Origin: Halorubrum halophilum
GTDB taxonomy: Archaea; Halobacteriota; Halobacteria; Halobacteriales; Haloferacaceae
Length of the DNA stretch: 64,000 nucleotides
NCBI RefSeq assembly: GCF_000739595.1
Contig: NZ_BBJP01000012.1
Coordinates: 1-64,000 of the forward strand
Reading direction: 5' to 3'
The position numbers were made by a program, and so were the translations under genes. Shown piece after piece: positions 50,546-59,917 of this stretch. Positions within the stretch are counted from its first letter, which is position 1. Each line of letters begins with the position of its first letter. The notes under the pieces were generated by a model, which saw nothing but the letters and a program-made list of their open reading frames with translations, had not been told where the DNA came from and searched no databases.

Positions 50546-51553
50546 TCACTCAACGCTTTCGGCCCGGTCCCGCTCGCGCTCTCGCCGTCGGGCCAACACC
50601 CGCTTGAACCCCTTCCCGGGGCCGCCCTCGATCGGCCATCCATTCGTCCTCCACTGCGGCGGTTCGGGCGAGAACGACGCACACGACCCCGAGCACTCGC
50701 GGGAGGTGGGGACCTTCTCCTTGGCCGCGCAGTACGGGACGAGCGCCCGGTCCTCGCGGCGGAGTTCGAAGTGCCGACAGTCGGGGCGCATCGTGTCGTG
50801 GTACGATCGCCACCCCTTCCCGTAGGCGCGCTCGGCGATCTCCAGCCGGAGCGTCTCGGTTTCGGGGTCGCGGCGCTCGCCTTCCGCCGGACCCAGATCG
50901 CTCGGGTGCCACGCCACGTCGGCCGCGTCGGCGTCGACGCCCCCGGAGAAGTCGGTCGCGAGGATGCCCGCCTCGACGGGCATCTCGCGGAGCAGGGCCG
51001 GCTCGACGCGCTCGCCGGTCGTCTCGGTCGCGAGCCACGCCTCGTCCGCGAGGCCGGTCTCCACGTCGTGGACGAGCTGGTCGGCGAGCCGGTCGGCCGC
51101 GGAGCGGTCGAGGTCCGGCTTGTTCTCGATCGCGACGATCCGCTCGATCCAGTCCGGGTACGGTCGCTTCCGGCGGAGTTGGATCCGGTTGTTCCGCCGG
51201 CGCTTCTCGATCAGGCTCCGTCCCGCGGCGCGGTGGACCGCCTGCCGGACGTAGCGCCACGGGTAGCCGGGGTGCGGGAGCGCGTCGCGGTACCACGCCC
51301 ACTCGGCGGGGGCGTTGCGCACGACGTGGAGGAGGTCCGAGTCGATGGTTCGGTCGCCGAAGGCGCGCCGGGCCGCGAACGCCGCCGGGTCGACCTCGAT
51401 CACGACTGTGTCCCAGCGGCGCTCCTTGGTCCCCAGTTGGCGGGCGACGAGCGTGGGGCGGGGTTGGTCGCGAGGGCCGTCGCTCGGGTGCCACGCGAGC
51501 TCCGCGTACCGGCAGACCAGAAGCTCGTAGCCGAACTCGGCGTTCGGAGTCAC
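50546..51553 (-). CDS. DUF5787-type protein, possible RecB/Cas4-like nuclease with Fe-S staple
   Basis: A 335-residue protein. It has a PD-(D/E)xK-like core with Glu143 and Lys145 in IVAIENKPDL and Asp134 nearby. One Cys lies near the N-terminus (Cys14) and three to four near the C-terminus (Cys259, Cys275, Cys287, Cys291). One N-terminal plus three clustered C-terminal cysteines flanking such a core is the pattern of Cas4 and AddB iron-sulfur nucleases. It may act in DNA repair. The match is by pattern only; activity and cluster are inference. Confidence 0.5.
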   Translation of the reverse strand: MTPNAEFGYELLVCRYAELAWHPSDGPRDQPRPTLVARQLGTKERRWDTVVIEVDPAAFAARRAFGDRTIDSDLLHVVRNAPAEWAWYRDALPHPGYPWRYVRQAVHRAAGRSLIEKRRRNNRIQLRRKRPYPDWIERIVAIENKPDLDRSAADRLADQLVHDVETGLADEAWLATETTGERVEPALLREMPVEAGILATDFSGGVDADAADVAWHPSDLGPAEGERRDPETETLRLEIAERAYGKGWRSYHDTMRPDCRHFELRREDRALVPYCAAKEKVPTSRECSGSCASFSPEPPQWRTNGWPIEGGPGKGFKRVLARRRERERDRAESVE

Positions 51554-51629
51554 GGTTGCGGTAGTCGGTGGCGGCTTAAAAGTGAACGGTGCGAGGCGGA
51601 ACGAGCCGAGACGGAGCCTGACGGCCCGC

Positions 51630-52076
51630 TCAGACGTAGTCGCCGCTCTCCTCGTCCTTCCGCTCGTCGAGGTAGTCGTGGGCGTCTTCGAGGATCTCGC
51701 GGGGCCCGGTCTGCGTGATCGTGTTGAGCGCCTGATCGTAGTCGCGCCACTGCAGGTCGCGGTGTTCGTTCGAGATCTCGGCGCTCGCCTCGAACGAGCG
51801 CGCGATGAACAGGTGCACCGTCTTGTGGATGGTGTCGCCGTTCGCCTCGAACACGTAGTCGTACTCCTTGCGGAAGCCGTCGATCAGCCGGAAATCCTCG
51901 ATCCCGGCCTCCTCGCCGACTTCCCGTATCGCCGTCTGCTGGAGCTCCTCGTCCCCCTCGACCCCGCCTTTGGGGAACTCCCAGTCTCCCGGTCGGCTCT
52001 TCAGGAGCAGGTACTCCCGTTCGCCGCGGGTGTCGCGGAAGAGGATGGCTCCGGCACTGGTCGCTTCGACCGTCAT
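51630..52076 (-). CDS. Nudix hydrolase (diadenosine tetraphosphatase-like)
   Basis: A 148-residue protein. The Nudix box runs from GGVEGDEELQQTAIREVGEE to AGI (G-x5-E-x7-REVGEEAGI form), preceded by WEFPKGG. ATG 52076 is preferred to an upstream codon because AGAILFRDTRGEREYLLLKS begins the domain. Likely hydrolyses Ap4A-type nucleotides. Confidence 0.85.
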   Translation of the reverse strand: MTVEATSAGAILFRDTRGEREYLLLKSRPGDWEFPKGGVEGDEELQQTAIREVGEEAGIEDFRLIDGFRKEYDYVFEANGDTIHKTVHLFIARSFEASAEISNEHRDLQWRDYDQALNTITQTGPREILEDAHDYLDERKDEESGDYV

Positions 52077-52280
52077 TAGCGTCAGGTAAGCCACCACCCC
52101 TAAAGAGGGTGTCGGAGTCGCGAACGCACCGGCCGTTACGGCCCTCTTCGACCGATCTGCGCGTCGTTAGTCATCTCCTACCGAGGTTTTTATACGGTCT
52201 CTCGGTGTCGGATAGAGCGCCCCGCGCTCGGTAGATGCGTTTTTACTCTTCGGGCGGCCATACACGGACGACCCCCAGCT

Positions 52281-52613
52281 ATGACCTTCGTCACGAAACT
52301 CTCCTTCGCGTCCGGCGACCGCGACGTGCTCGCCGAGACCGTTCAGGAGCTCAAATCGACGCTCGAACGCAAGGGCGCGGAGTGTAAGGGCCCGCACGCC
52401 ACGCCCGCCGAGACCGTCCGCGTCCCGCTTTATAAGCAGCTCCGCGCCGGCGACGAGTTCTCGCCGTGGAGCTACGACGTGTACAAGCGCTCGATGGAGA
52501 TCCACGGCGCGGACGACATCGCCCGCGAGGTCGTCGGCCGCGATTTCCCCGACTCGATCCACGTCGAGGTCGAGGTCGATCAGAAGAAACCGCTCGGCCA
52601 CCGCCGGGACTGA
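52281..52613 (+). CDS. Ribosomal protein S10-like (uS10) paralogue
   Basis: A 110-residue protein with TFVTKLSFASGDRDVLAETV, VRVPLYKQLRAGDEFSPWSY and IHVEVEV, the uS10 fold elements. The normal archaeal S10 gene is normally next to elongation factor 1-alpha; here it stands alone, so this is probably a paralogue of unknown task. Positioned between Nudix and nitrate genes. Confidence 0.7.
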   Translation: MTFVTKLSFASGDRDVLAETVQELKSTLERKGAECKGPHATPAETVRVPLYKQLRAGDEFSPWSYDVYKRSMEIHGADDIAREVVGRDFPDSIHVEVEVDQKKPLGHRRD

Positions 52614-52645
52614 CTTTTAAAAGCCGCCACCGCGCCGCGCGCGGT

Positions 52646-53995
52646 TCAGTCGTCGTCGCCGGTCGCGACGATCCGCTCGCCGGAGACGAACCACCCGTCG
52701 TCGTTCGCGCGCGCCGCGATCTTCGGCTGGAACACCCACGCGGTGAGCCCCAGGATCGGGATCATCGACGCCCCCACGATCGCGTAGCCCACGTGGAGGT
52801 TCGGAAGGAACGCGGCAGAGAAGGCGAGCGGGTAGACGACCCCGCCGATCGTTCCGATCCCGCCGACGATCCCCGCGACCGATCCCGAGTTGTCGGGGAA
52901 CATCGCTGGCACCTGCGCGAAGATCGCGCCCTCGGAGAACGCGCAGCCGGTGCCGACGAGGAAGCCGGCGACGACGGCGACGTAGATGTTCCCCGTGAGC
53001 CCGGCGAGCGTCATGCCGAACATCGATAACACGACGAACGAGAGCGCGGCGAACGTCCACTGGTTGCGGTACTCCCCCTCGAAGAAGGGGAGGATATCTC
53101 GCTCGTTGCGGGCGACGACGTCGCTGATGTACCCCCCGATAGGCCGTAAGAGTCCGGCGGCGACCGAGAAGGTCGCCGCGAACGACGCGGCGATCACGAT
53201 GTCGCCCTGGCCGAACGCCTCGCGGTAGTAGGTCCCGAGCCACCCGTTCATCGCGAGTTCGAGCCCGAAGCTCATCACGTACGCGACGGAGAGGACGACC
53301 GCGCCGTAGCGGGTGGCGATGAACCGCCACTGGTCCCAGCTCACGCCCGCCTTCGTCGCCTCCCGCTTCGCTTCGCTCTTCGCGGCGGCGCCGAAGACGT
53401 AGTAGACGATCCCGAGCAGCACCGCGAGCACGCCAGTGTAGAAGAACGCCGCCCGCCAGTTCGACGAGGTTGCGAGGAACGCCGAGCCGAAGATCGGGTC
53501 GACGTACCCCTCACCGAAGATCCGCGGCAGGGTGAAGTACGCGCCCAGTCCGGCGCCGGCGTTGCCGATCCCGGCGAAGATCCCCTCTGCGGTCCCGAGG
53601 TTCTCCTCCTCGAACCATTCGGCCACGTGCTGGATGCCGATGACGAAGGTGATCCCCGAGAGCGACGCGACGATCCGGGAGGCCGTGAACACCTCGTACG
53701 TCTGTGCGAACGCGCTGATGATCGCAAACGCCCCGACCGTCACGAGCGTCACGCCGCCCGTGACGTTCGCCCCGAACCGGTCGGTCAGCGGCCCGATGAC
53801 GATGCGACCGAGGGGGACGGCGACGATGGCCGCGCTCGCGACGACACCGAGCTGCTGGACCGAGAGCCCGAACTCGTCGGCGATGCCGCCGGTGAACGGC
53901 GCGAACGAGAACCAGATCACGAATCCGAGGTTGAACATCGCCGTCGCGAGGATCAGGTTCCGGTACTTCCCGTACAACAGATCCGTCGGCTTCAC
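52646..53995 (-). CDS. narK: Nitrate/nitrite transporter NarK family
   Basis: A 449-residue MFS protein with 12 predicted helices. The signature [17 protein letters not shown] (loop 2-3) and [17 protein letters not shown] and [19 protein letters not shown] are typical of NarK/NasA nitrate porters. GTG 53995 overlaps the stop of a 54-codon upstream gene (GTGA). It supplies nitrate for the NasA proteins encoded nearby. Confidence 0.9.
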   Translation of the reverse strand: MKPTDLLYGKYRNLILATAMFNLGFVIWFSFAPFTGGIADEFGLSVQQLGVVASAAIVAVPLGRIVIGPLTDRFGANVTGGVTLVTVGAFAIISAFAQTYEVFTASRIVASLSGITFVIGIQHVAEWFEEENLGTAEGIFAGIGNAGAGLGAYFTLPRIFGEGYVDPIFGSAFLATSSNWRAAFFYTGVLAVLLGIVYYVFGAAAKSEAKREATKAGVSWDQWRFIATRYGAVVLSVAYVMSFGLELAMNGWLGTYYREAFGQGDIVIAASFAATFSVAAGLLRPIGGYISDVVARNERDILPFFEGEYRNQWTFAALSFVVLSMFGMTLAGLTGNIYVAVVAGFLVGTGCAFSEGAIFAQVPAMFPDNSGSVAGIVGGIGTIGGVVYPLAFSAAFLPNLHVGYAIVGASMIPILGLTAWVFQPKIAARANDDGWFVSGERIVATGDDD

Positions 53996-54156
53996 CGCGA
54001 GTCACCTCCGGTGGAGCGACCGGCGGCACCCGTCGGATCGGGCGTCTCGAACGTCCGATCGACAACCGTCTCGCTCTGGAGTGAACGACTCGACGGAGAT
54101 CCGGCGGCGTTGGAACCGAAATCGCCCACCAGATCCGAAATAAATTGTCTGAACAT
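53992..54156 (-). CDS. 54-residue small protein coupled to narK
   Basis: ATG 54156 opens [20 protein letters not shown] and runs to TGA (53992-53994), overlapping the narK GTG by 4 bases. The first 13 residues are amphipathic. TTTATTAATAA (54203-54193 on the minus strand) lies about 40 bases before the ATG. The coupling argues for translation. Function unknown; it could regulate NarK or act as translational leader. Confidence 0.5.
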   Translation of the reverse strand: MFRQFISDLVGDFGSNAAGSPSSRSLQSETVVDRTFETPDPTGAAGRSTGGDSR

Positions 54157-54223
54157 AGTTTTTCTCACGTTTCAACAGCACATCCTGGTTATTAATAAAC
54201 GAATCGCTCAACAAATAGCAAGT

Positions 54224-54238
54224 ATATTCCGAGAATAT
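54224..54238. promoter_or_regulatory. Palindrome upstream of narK promoter
   Basis: ATATTC-CGA-GAATAT is perfect, about 20-30 bases upstream of the TTTATTAATAA box of the narK unit. It could bind a nitrate or nitrogen regulator. The known haloarchaeal nar motif CGAA-N4-TTCG was not found at this site. Confidence 0.4.
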
Positions 54239-54472
54239 TGATTCATTCTCAATAACACTCCACACACGTATTTATTCTCTCTTTGAATGGAGAAATTATA
54301 AGACGAGCACATTGCTGGGACGATTTTTGAAAAACGACACCCCACACCGGATTCTCGTGATCTGTTTTAATTCTTTAATGGTGATGGAGGATCCGTAATT
54401 CTGCTGAAATTTAACTCCTCAGAGGTCTTAGGCTGAAACAGTGGTTTGCTGAATACTGCTCCGAGCTCGATA

Positions 54473-54872
54473 GCGGGAGTAGGTATAGCGAGTTGGGTGA
54501 GTGGTGGTTTATAAGTGATCGAGTGGTGTTGCTGTCGGCTGTTTATAAGCGATCGATAGTGCTGCGGTGAACACTGCCAAAGCCCCAGTCGCTGAGGACG
54601 GTGCACGCTCGCTGCGCTCCTCACTCAGTCGCTACCGCTCCTTCGCTGCGGTGCTTACGTCGCCTGCACCGTCCTCGCCGGCTGCCCCTTTGAGTCCCAC
54701 CCCACCGCACAGCACCGCAGCCTCACACCTCCCCAGCCTCGTCGCTGGCGCCGACGGCGCCAGCGACTCCCTCGCACCGTCGGTGAGCGGCCCATAGGAC
54801 CGCTCACCGGGGCGCGCCACCGCATCGTTCTTTATAAGCGATCGTCGCAGTCGCTCATGTCTTTTTAAATAC
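54473..54872 (-). repeat. Structured dispersed repeat, copy 2
   Basis: Read on the minus strand it starts GTATTTAAAAAG and ends with CCTACTCCCGC, like copy 1. It shares blocks such as CTCAAAGGGGCAG and GACGAGGCTGGGGAGGTGTG. Stems: 12-bp perfect GTCGCTGGCGCC/GGCGCCAGCGAC (54741-54752 with 54756-54767), CGGTGAGCGG/CCGCTCACCG (54781-54790 with 54800-54809) and GAGGACGGTGCA/TGCACCGTCCTC (54594-54605 with 54665-54676). Stem sequences differ from copy 1 on both sides, keeping pairing. It separates narK from nasA. Confidence 0.7.
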
Positions 54873-54987
54873 GCTCTTGCCACCACCGATCTGCAACACT
54901 CACTCCCGTGTTCTCTCGCTGCTGTGTCTGTATCGACCGCACACGAGACAGGCTCTCGCTCTTTCTGAGGAATCCAACGGGGCCGGA

Positions 54988-57132
54988 TCAGGAGTACGAA
55001 CTCGTGCCATTCGCCTTCCCGCTCCCGGTAAGATCGGTGCTCGTGCGGTCGGGAGCGCTCAGACTGATCGCGCACTGCTTGAGATTCGGCTCGGCCGACT
55101 CCGGGTCCGCGGCGGACAGCGTCAGCTCGTTGGCCGCCGGGTTGTGGACCGGGAGCCAGACGAGCCCCGGCGGCACGTCGGCGTCGGGCGTAACGCTGAC
55201 CGTCACCGCGGAGCGACGGGACTCGATCACCGTCTCTCCCCGGTCGAACGCTCGCAGGTGGTCGGCGATCGTCTCGGGGTGCATCCGCGCGGCCGTCGCG
55301 CTCTCGTCCCCGTCGCCGGCGTCGGAACGCGTCCGGACGCCGGTGTTGTACACGTCCGGACGCCGACCGGTGGTGAGCGTGAGCGGGTACTCCGTGTCGA
55401 TCGGCTCCGGCACGCCCCGATGAGACGTGTTCGAGAACCGCGCTCGGCCCGAGTCGGTGGGGAACGACCACGGGCTGTCGGCGTCGTTGGCCGTGGTCTC
55501 ACCCCCGTCCCCGACGTAGTACCGGTATCCGCCTTCGCCGGTCTCGTCCGGCGCGGGCCACCGGACGGCCAGCTCCTCGGAGAGTCGCTCGTAGGAGATC
55601 CCCGAAAGGTCGGCCGTCGTCCCGCGCGTCAGGGCGCTGAGCTCGTCGAACAGCGCTTCGGGGTCGAGCCGCGTCGACTCGAACAGGTCCGGGACGATGC
55701 GGTCGGCGACCGCGCCGATGATGTCCACGTCCTGCCGAACGCCGTCCGGCGGCTCGCGCGCCGCCGTGACCCGCGAGACGCGCCGCTCCATGTTCATCAC
55801 CGTCCCCTCGGACTCGCCCCACGTCGCCGCCGGCAACACCACATCGGCCAGCTCGACGGTGTCGGACCGGAACGCGTCCTGGGCGATCAGAAACGTGTCG
55901 TCGAGGGCGCTTTCGACGTGATTCGCGTCGGGCATCCCCGCGACCGGGTTCGTCGCCACCGTCCAGCAGACGTCGATGTTGTCCCGCGCCAGCTCGTCGA
56001 TGATCCGGACGAACCCCGGCCCCGACGAGTCGGGGAGTCGGCTCAGGGGAACGCCCCACTCCCTCGCGATCGTCTTCCGATGATCCACGTCGTCGAACGG
56101 TCTGTACCCCGGCCACGACGACTTCGAGGCGCAGACGCGGTTCCCCATCGAGTTCGCCTGCCCGGTCAGCGAAAACGGCCCGCTTCCCGGTCCCAGATTA
56201 CCGGTGGCCAGACACAGATCGATCAGCGAGCGGGCGGTTCCCGTCCCTTGGACGCTCTGGTTGACTCCCATCCCCCAGTAGACGAGGGTCCGAGCGTCGA
56301 ACGCCGCGGCCAACTCGGAGACGCGCTCGACCGACACCCCGGCCGTCTCGGCCGCGACGGAGATGTCGGGCAACGACCCGACCATGGCCTCGAATCCCTC
56401 GGTGTGGTGCTCGACGAACTCGCGGTCGACGAGGCCGTCCTCGACGGCCCGCGCGAGCATGGCCCGCGCCAGCGCCAGATCGGTCCCCGGCTCCGGTCGG
56501 ACGTGGAGGTCGGCGTCGGCAGCCGTCTCGCTCTCGACGGGGTCGACGACAATTAGTTTGCTGTCGTCGTCGCTCGCGCTGTCGGCGATCCACCGGTACA
56601 GCACGGGATGGGCGATCTTCGGATTCGCGCCCCAGATCACGTGGGTCTCGGCGTCGGGGACGTCCTCGTAGGTCGGCGGCGGCGCGTCGCTCCCGAACGC
56701 CTGCATGTACGCCTGCACCGCTGAGGCCATACAGAGGGTGGTGTTGGCGTCGTAGTACCGGGTACCGAAGCCGCCGCGCGCGAGCTTCCCCAGCGCGTAC
56801 GCCGCCTCGTTCGTCTGCTGGCCGCTTCCCAAGACGGCGACGTTGTTGTTCCCCTTCCTGAGCGCCTCGATGATACGCATCGAGACCGTCCCGAGAACGG
56901 TGTCCCAGTCGGCCGGCTGGAGCGTCCCGCCGCGGCGGATCAGCGGTTCGGTCACCCGCTCGCCGCTCGGGTCAACCGTCTCGCGGACCCCGCGGCTGCA
57001 GGTCTCTCCCTCGTTCGTCGGGTGGGCGTCGTCGCCGCGAACGTCGACGAGCCGCCCGCCGGCGCCGCCACGCTGTCGATACCCACAGCCGACCGCACAC
57101 CGCATACACGTTGTTGGCTTACGATCAGTCAT
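54988..57132 (-). CDS. nasA: Assimilatory nitrate reductase, molybdopterin subunit (paralogue 1)
   Basis: A 714-residue protein. The N-terminal [4Fe-4S] site is CMRCAVGCG plus CSRG (residues about 9-16 and 45). Then GKLARGGFGTRYYDANTTLC (Mo-pterin region), WGMGVNQSVQGTGTARSLID, GPGSGPFSLTGQANSMGNRV and a C-terminal molydopterin-binding domain (LTLTTGRRPDVYNTGVRTRS). It is about as long as NasA/NarB-type enzymes and has no transmembrane part. It reduces nitrate to nitrite with reduced ferredoxin. TTTATC lies about 30 bases before the ATG. A second, clearly homologous gene sits upstream. Confidence 0.85.
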   Translation of the reverse strand: MTDRKPTTCMRCAVGCGYRQRGGAGGRLVDVRGDDAHPTNEGETCSRGVRETVDPSGERVTEPLIRRGGTLQPADWDTVLGTVSMRIIEALRKGNNNVAVLGSGQQTNEAAYALGKLARGGFGTRYYDANTTLCMASAVQAYMQAFGSDAPPPTYEDVPDAETHVIWGANPKIAHPVLYRWIADSASDDDSKLIVVDPVESETAADADLHVRPEPGTDLALARAMLARAVEDGLVDREFVEHHTEGFEAMVGSLPDISVAAETAGVSVERVSELAAAFDARTLVYWGMGVNQSVQGTGTARSLIDLCLATGNLGPGSGPFSLTGQANSMGNRVCASKSSWPGYRPFDDVDHRKTIAREWGVPLSRLPDSSGPGFVRIIDELARDNIDVCWTVATNPVAGMPDANHVESALDDTFLIAQDAFRSDTVELADVVLPAATWGESEGTVMNMERRVSRVTAAREPPDGVRQDVDIIGAVADRIVPDLFESTRLDPEALFDELSALTRGTTADLSGISYERLSEELAVRWPAPDETGEGGYRYYVGDGGETTANDADSPWSFPTDSGRARFSNTSHRGVPEPIDTEYPLTLTTGRRPDVYNTGVRTRSDAGDGDESATAARMHPETIADHLRAFDRGETVIESRRSAVTVSVTPDADVPPGLVWLPVHNPAANELTLSAADPESAEPNLKQCAISLSAPDRTSTDLTGSGKANGTSSYS

Positions 57133-57315
57133 TGTCGATATCGGTTCGGGAACGCCCCGATAAATCTCGTTATTATAGACATTCGTGTTTTGTTCTCGAA
57201 TATGTTTGGGCTATTGTTTTTTCTCATTTGGTATAACTCTTTTTTCACACGGACAATAATGTAGTATAAGCGCCGAGACGGTCGGCGTGAGCGCCGACGG
57301 AACGGCGGCAGACCG
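57133..57315 (-). promoter_or_regulatory. AT-rich promoter interval between the nasA paralogues
   Basis: On the minus strand, TCTATAATAACG and GATTTATC (57166-57159) precede the nasA1 ATG (57132) by about 30-45 bases. An AT-rich tract with TTTTTTCTC/GAGAAAAAA sequence precedes them. nasA1 therefore has its own promoter. Confidence 0.5.
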
Positions 57316-59439
57316 TCAGTCGTCCGTCGGAGCGGGCTCGCCGTCCGCGGTGGGCTGTCCCTCGTGGACCAGCGGGTTCGACGGCTGCGGCGCCCGAACG
57401 TCGACCGCGCACTGTTTGAGGTTCGGCTCGTCGGACTCGGGGTCGACGACCGGGAGCGTGAGGACGTTCACGGCCGGGTGGTGGATCGGCAGCCACACCA
57501 TCCCCTTCGGCACGCCGTCGTCCGGGTTGACCGCGATCGTCGCCGATCCCCGGCGCGACGAGACGACCGTCTTCCCGCGGTCGAACGCCTCGATGTACTC
57601 CAGCGTGGTCTCGGGATGGATCCGCGCCATCGGCGGCGCGTCGCTCCCGGCGCTCCCGTCCCCCCGGCTGCGGACGCCGGTGTTGTACGCGTCGGCCTGT
57701 CGGCCGGTCGTGAGGGTCAGCGGGTAGTCGTCGTCAGTCGGCTCCGCGAGGCCGTCGTGGGCGCCCGTCGAGAAGCGCGCGCGACCCGACGGCGTTGGGA
57801 ACGACCACCCGTCGGCATCGGCGTAGCGGTAGCCGCCCTCCTCCTCGGGCGACGGGGCGGGCCACCGAACCGCCCGCCCCGCCTCCAGCCGGTCGTACGA
57901 GATCCCCGAGAGGTCCGCCGGCGTCCCCGCCGTCAGCCCGCGCAGTTCGCCGAACACCGATTCCGGCGAGACCGTCGACTGCGGGAACAGCTCCTCGTCG
58001 ATCGCGGCGCCGATCGCGACGATGATGTCGAGGTCCTGCTTGATCTTCGGGGAGGTCTCCGTGGCGGCGCGGACCCGCGAGATCCGGCGCTCCATGTTGG
58101 TGACGGTCCCCTCGGACTCGCCCCACGTCGCCGCCGGCAACACCACGTCGGCCAGCTCGACCGTCTCGGTCCGGAACGCGTCCTGCGCGACGAGGAACGT
58201 GTCTTCGAGGGCGCTCTTGACGTGACTCGCGTCCGGCATCCCCGCGACCGGATTCGTCGCCACCGTCCAACACACCTCCGGCGGCCCGTCCGCGACGGCG
58301 TCGACGATGCCGACCGGTCCCGGCCCGGGGTCGTCCGGGAGCCGATCTCGGGGGATGTTCCACGCATCCGCGATGAACTGGCGCTGCTCCGGATCGGTGA
58401 ACTCGCGTTGACCGGGCCACGTCCCCTTCGACGAGCAGACGCGGGTCCCCATCGAGTTCGCCTGTCCGGTCAGCGAGAACGGCCCGCTTCCGGGCCGGAG
58501 GTTCCCCGTCGCGAGACAGAGGTCGATGAGCGCCCGGGAGGTCGCGGTTCCCTGCACGCTCTGGTTGACGCCCATCCCCCAGTACACAAGGGTCGAGTCG
58601 GTCATGGCGTCGGCGACGCGCTCGACCGTCTCGACCGAGACGCCGGCGGTCTCCGCGGCCTCTTCGACCGCGGGTAGCGAGTCGACTGTCGCCTCGAAGC
58701 CGGTCGTCGCCTCGGCGACGAACTCGCGGTCGACGGCGTCGTCGGCGACGATCCGCGCGAGCACAGCCCGAGCGAACGCCAGATCGGTTCCGGGCTCGAT
58801 CTGCGCGTGGAGATCCGCGTCGTCGACGGTCTCGCTCTCGACGGGGTCGACGACGATCAGTTCGCTGTCGTCGTCGCTCGCGCTGTCGGCGATCCACCGG
58901 TACATCACCGGGTGTGCCACCGCGGGGTTCGCACCCCAGATCACGTGGGTCTCGGCGTCGGGGATGTCCTCGTAGGTCGGCGGCGGCGCGTCGCTCCCGA
59001 ACGCCTGGTAGTAGGCGGTGACGGCCGAGGCCATACAGAGGGTGGTGTTGGCGTCGTAGTACCGGGTGCCGAAGCCGCCGCGCGCGAGCTTCCCCAGCGC
59101 GTACGCCGCCTCGTTCGTCTGCTGGCCGCTTCCCAGCACCGCGACGCCATCCCGCGTCTCGGCGAGGGCGTCCTCGATACGCGAGACGACGGTTCCGATC
59201 GCCGTCTCCCAACTGGTGGGGATGAGGTTCCCGTCTTCCCTGATAAGGGGACGCGTCAGCCACTCCCCGTTGGGGTCCGCGGTCTCGTTGATCCCGCGCT
59301 GACAGGCGAGGCCGCGGTTGACCGGGTGTGACGCGTCGCCCCGGACGGTGTCGAGGCCGTAGTTGTTGGTGTACCCCTGCTGCAGGTGGCCGCAGCCGAC
59401 CGCACACCGCATACACGTCGTCGGCGTCCACTCACTCAT
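57316..59439 (-). CDS. nasA: Assimilatory nitrate reductase, molybdopterin subunit (paralogue 2)
   Basis: A 707-residue protein with the same architecture as its downstream paralogue: CMRCAVGCGH cluster motif, GKLARGGFGTRYYDANTTLC and GPGSGPFSLTGQANSMGTRV-type core, and the C-terminal LTLTTGRQADAYNTGVRSRG domain. Judged by eye the two share well over half their residues. GAGGTG (59454-59449, minus strand) supports ATG 59439 over an open frame further up. Duplicate NasA genes may differ in electron donor or regulation. Confidence 0.85.
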   Translation of the reverse strand: MSEWTPTTCMRCAVGCGHLQQGYTNNYGLDTVRGDASHPVNRGLACQRGINETADPNGEWLTRPLIREDGNLIPTSWETAIGTVVSRIEDALAETRDGVAVLGSGQQTNEAAYALGKLARGGFGTRYYDANTTLCMASAVTAYYQAFGSDAPPPTYEDIPDAETHVIWGANPAVAHPVMYRWIADSASDDDSELIVVDPVESETVDDADLHAQIEPGTDLAFARAVLARIVADDAVDREFVAEATTGFEATVDSLPAVEEAAETAGVSVETVERVADAMTDSTLVYWGMGVNQSVQGTATSRALIDLCLATGNLRPGSGPFSLTGQANSMGTRVCSSKGTWPGQREFTDPEQRQFIADAWNIPRDRLPDDPGPGPVGIVDAVADGPPEVCWTVATNPVAGMPDASHVKSALEDTFLVAQDAFRTETVELADVVLPAATWGESEGTVTNMERRISRVRAATETSPKIKQDLDIIVAIGAAIDEELFPQSTVSPESVFGELRGLTAGTPADLSGISYDRLEAGRAVRWPAPSPEEEGGYRYADADGWSFPTPSGRARFSTGAHDGLAEPTDDDYPLTLTTGRQADAYNTGVRSRGDGSAGSDAPPMARIHPETTLEYIEAFDRGKTVVSSRRGSATIAVNPDDGVPKGMVWLPIHHPAVNVLTLPVVDPESDEPNLKQCAVDVRAPQPSNPLVHEGQPTADGEPAPTDD

Positions 59440-59805
59440 CGGCGGGGACACCTCTCGGAGACGGTTCCGCGCCGCGCTGGAGCGACCGATCCGCCAGCGG
59501 TTCCGATCCGTGACCGGTCCGAAATAGGTGGCCCGCACACGTAGTGTCGCATCAGTTTGTTTCTGAATATCACATACCCAATCAGCAGTATAATTGTTTT
59601 GGTATGGCCAACTTAGCGGTGTTTCAAAAATAAATGTCCATCTATTAGCTGTATTTCTAAATAAACACGCGCATGCTTGGGCAGGCGTTCGTCGCCCATG
59701 TACGCGTCGCCCACGGACACACGCGGGGGACCCGAACCGACAACCCTGATACGCTCGTCCGGATCACACCTTCGCGCCGCGTCGAACGCCTTCAAGCCGC
59801 TCCGA

Positions 59806-59868
59806 GGCACCTCCGACCCGCGCCGGGTAACTTCCGACCCGTCCGGATGAATTTCCGACTCGCATCGA
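59806..59868. repeat. Three tandem 21-base imperfect repeats
   Basis: TCCGAC recurs at 59812, 59833 and 59854 with period 21, in units related to CTTCCGACCCGTCCGGATGA. If translated on the minus strand they give seven-residue repeats of the type GSEVxRR. It may be a minisatellite remnant of a coding region. Confidence 0.5.
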
Positions 59869-59917
59869 TCCGCGAAGGCCATTTGTATTTGTGAACTTCT
59901 GGCTGGCTTCGGTACTA

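Larger units (their letters stand above)
54157..54987. other. 830-base non-coding, AT-rich interval before the nitrate reductase genes
   Basis: It contains the narK promoter with a palindrome (54224-54238), an AT-rich stretch at 54240-54420 without a recognised feature, structured repeat copy 2 (54473-54872) and, at 54873-54987, the tail of nasA1. No convincing protein gene; open frames here have shadow-like composition or derive from the repeat. Confidence 0.55.
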
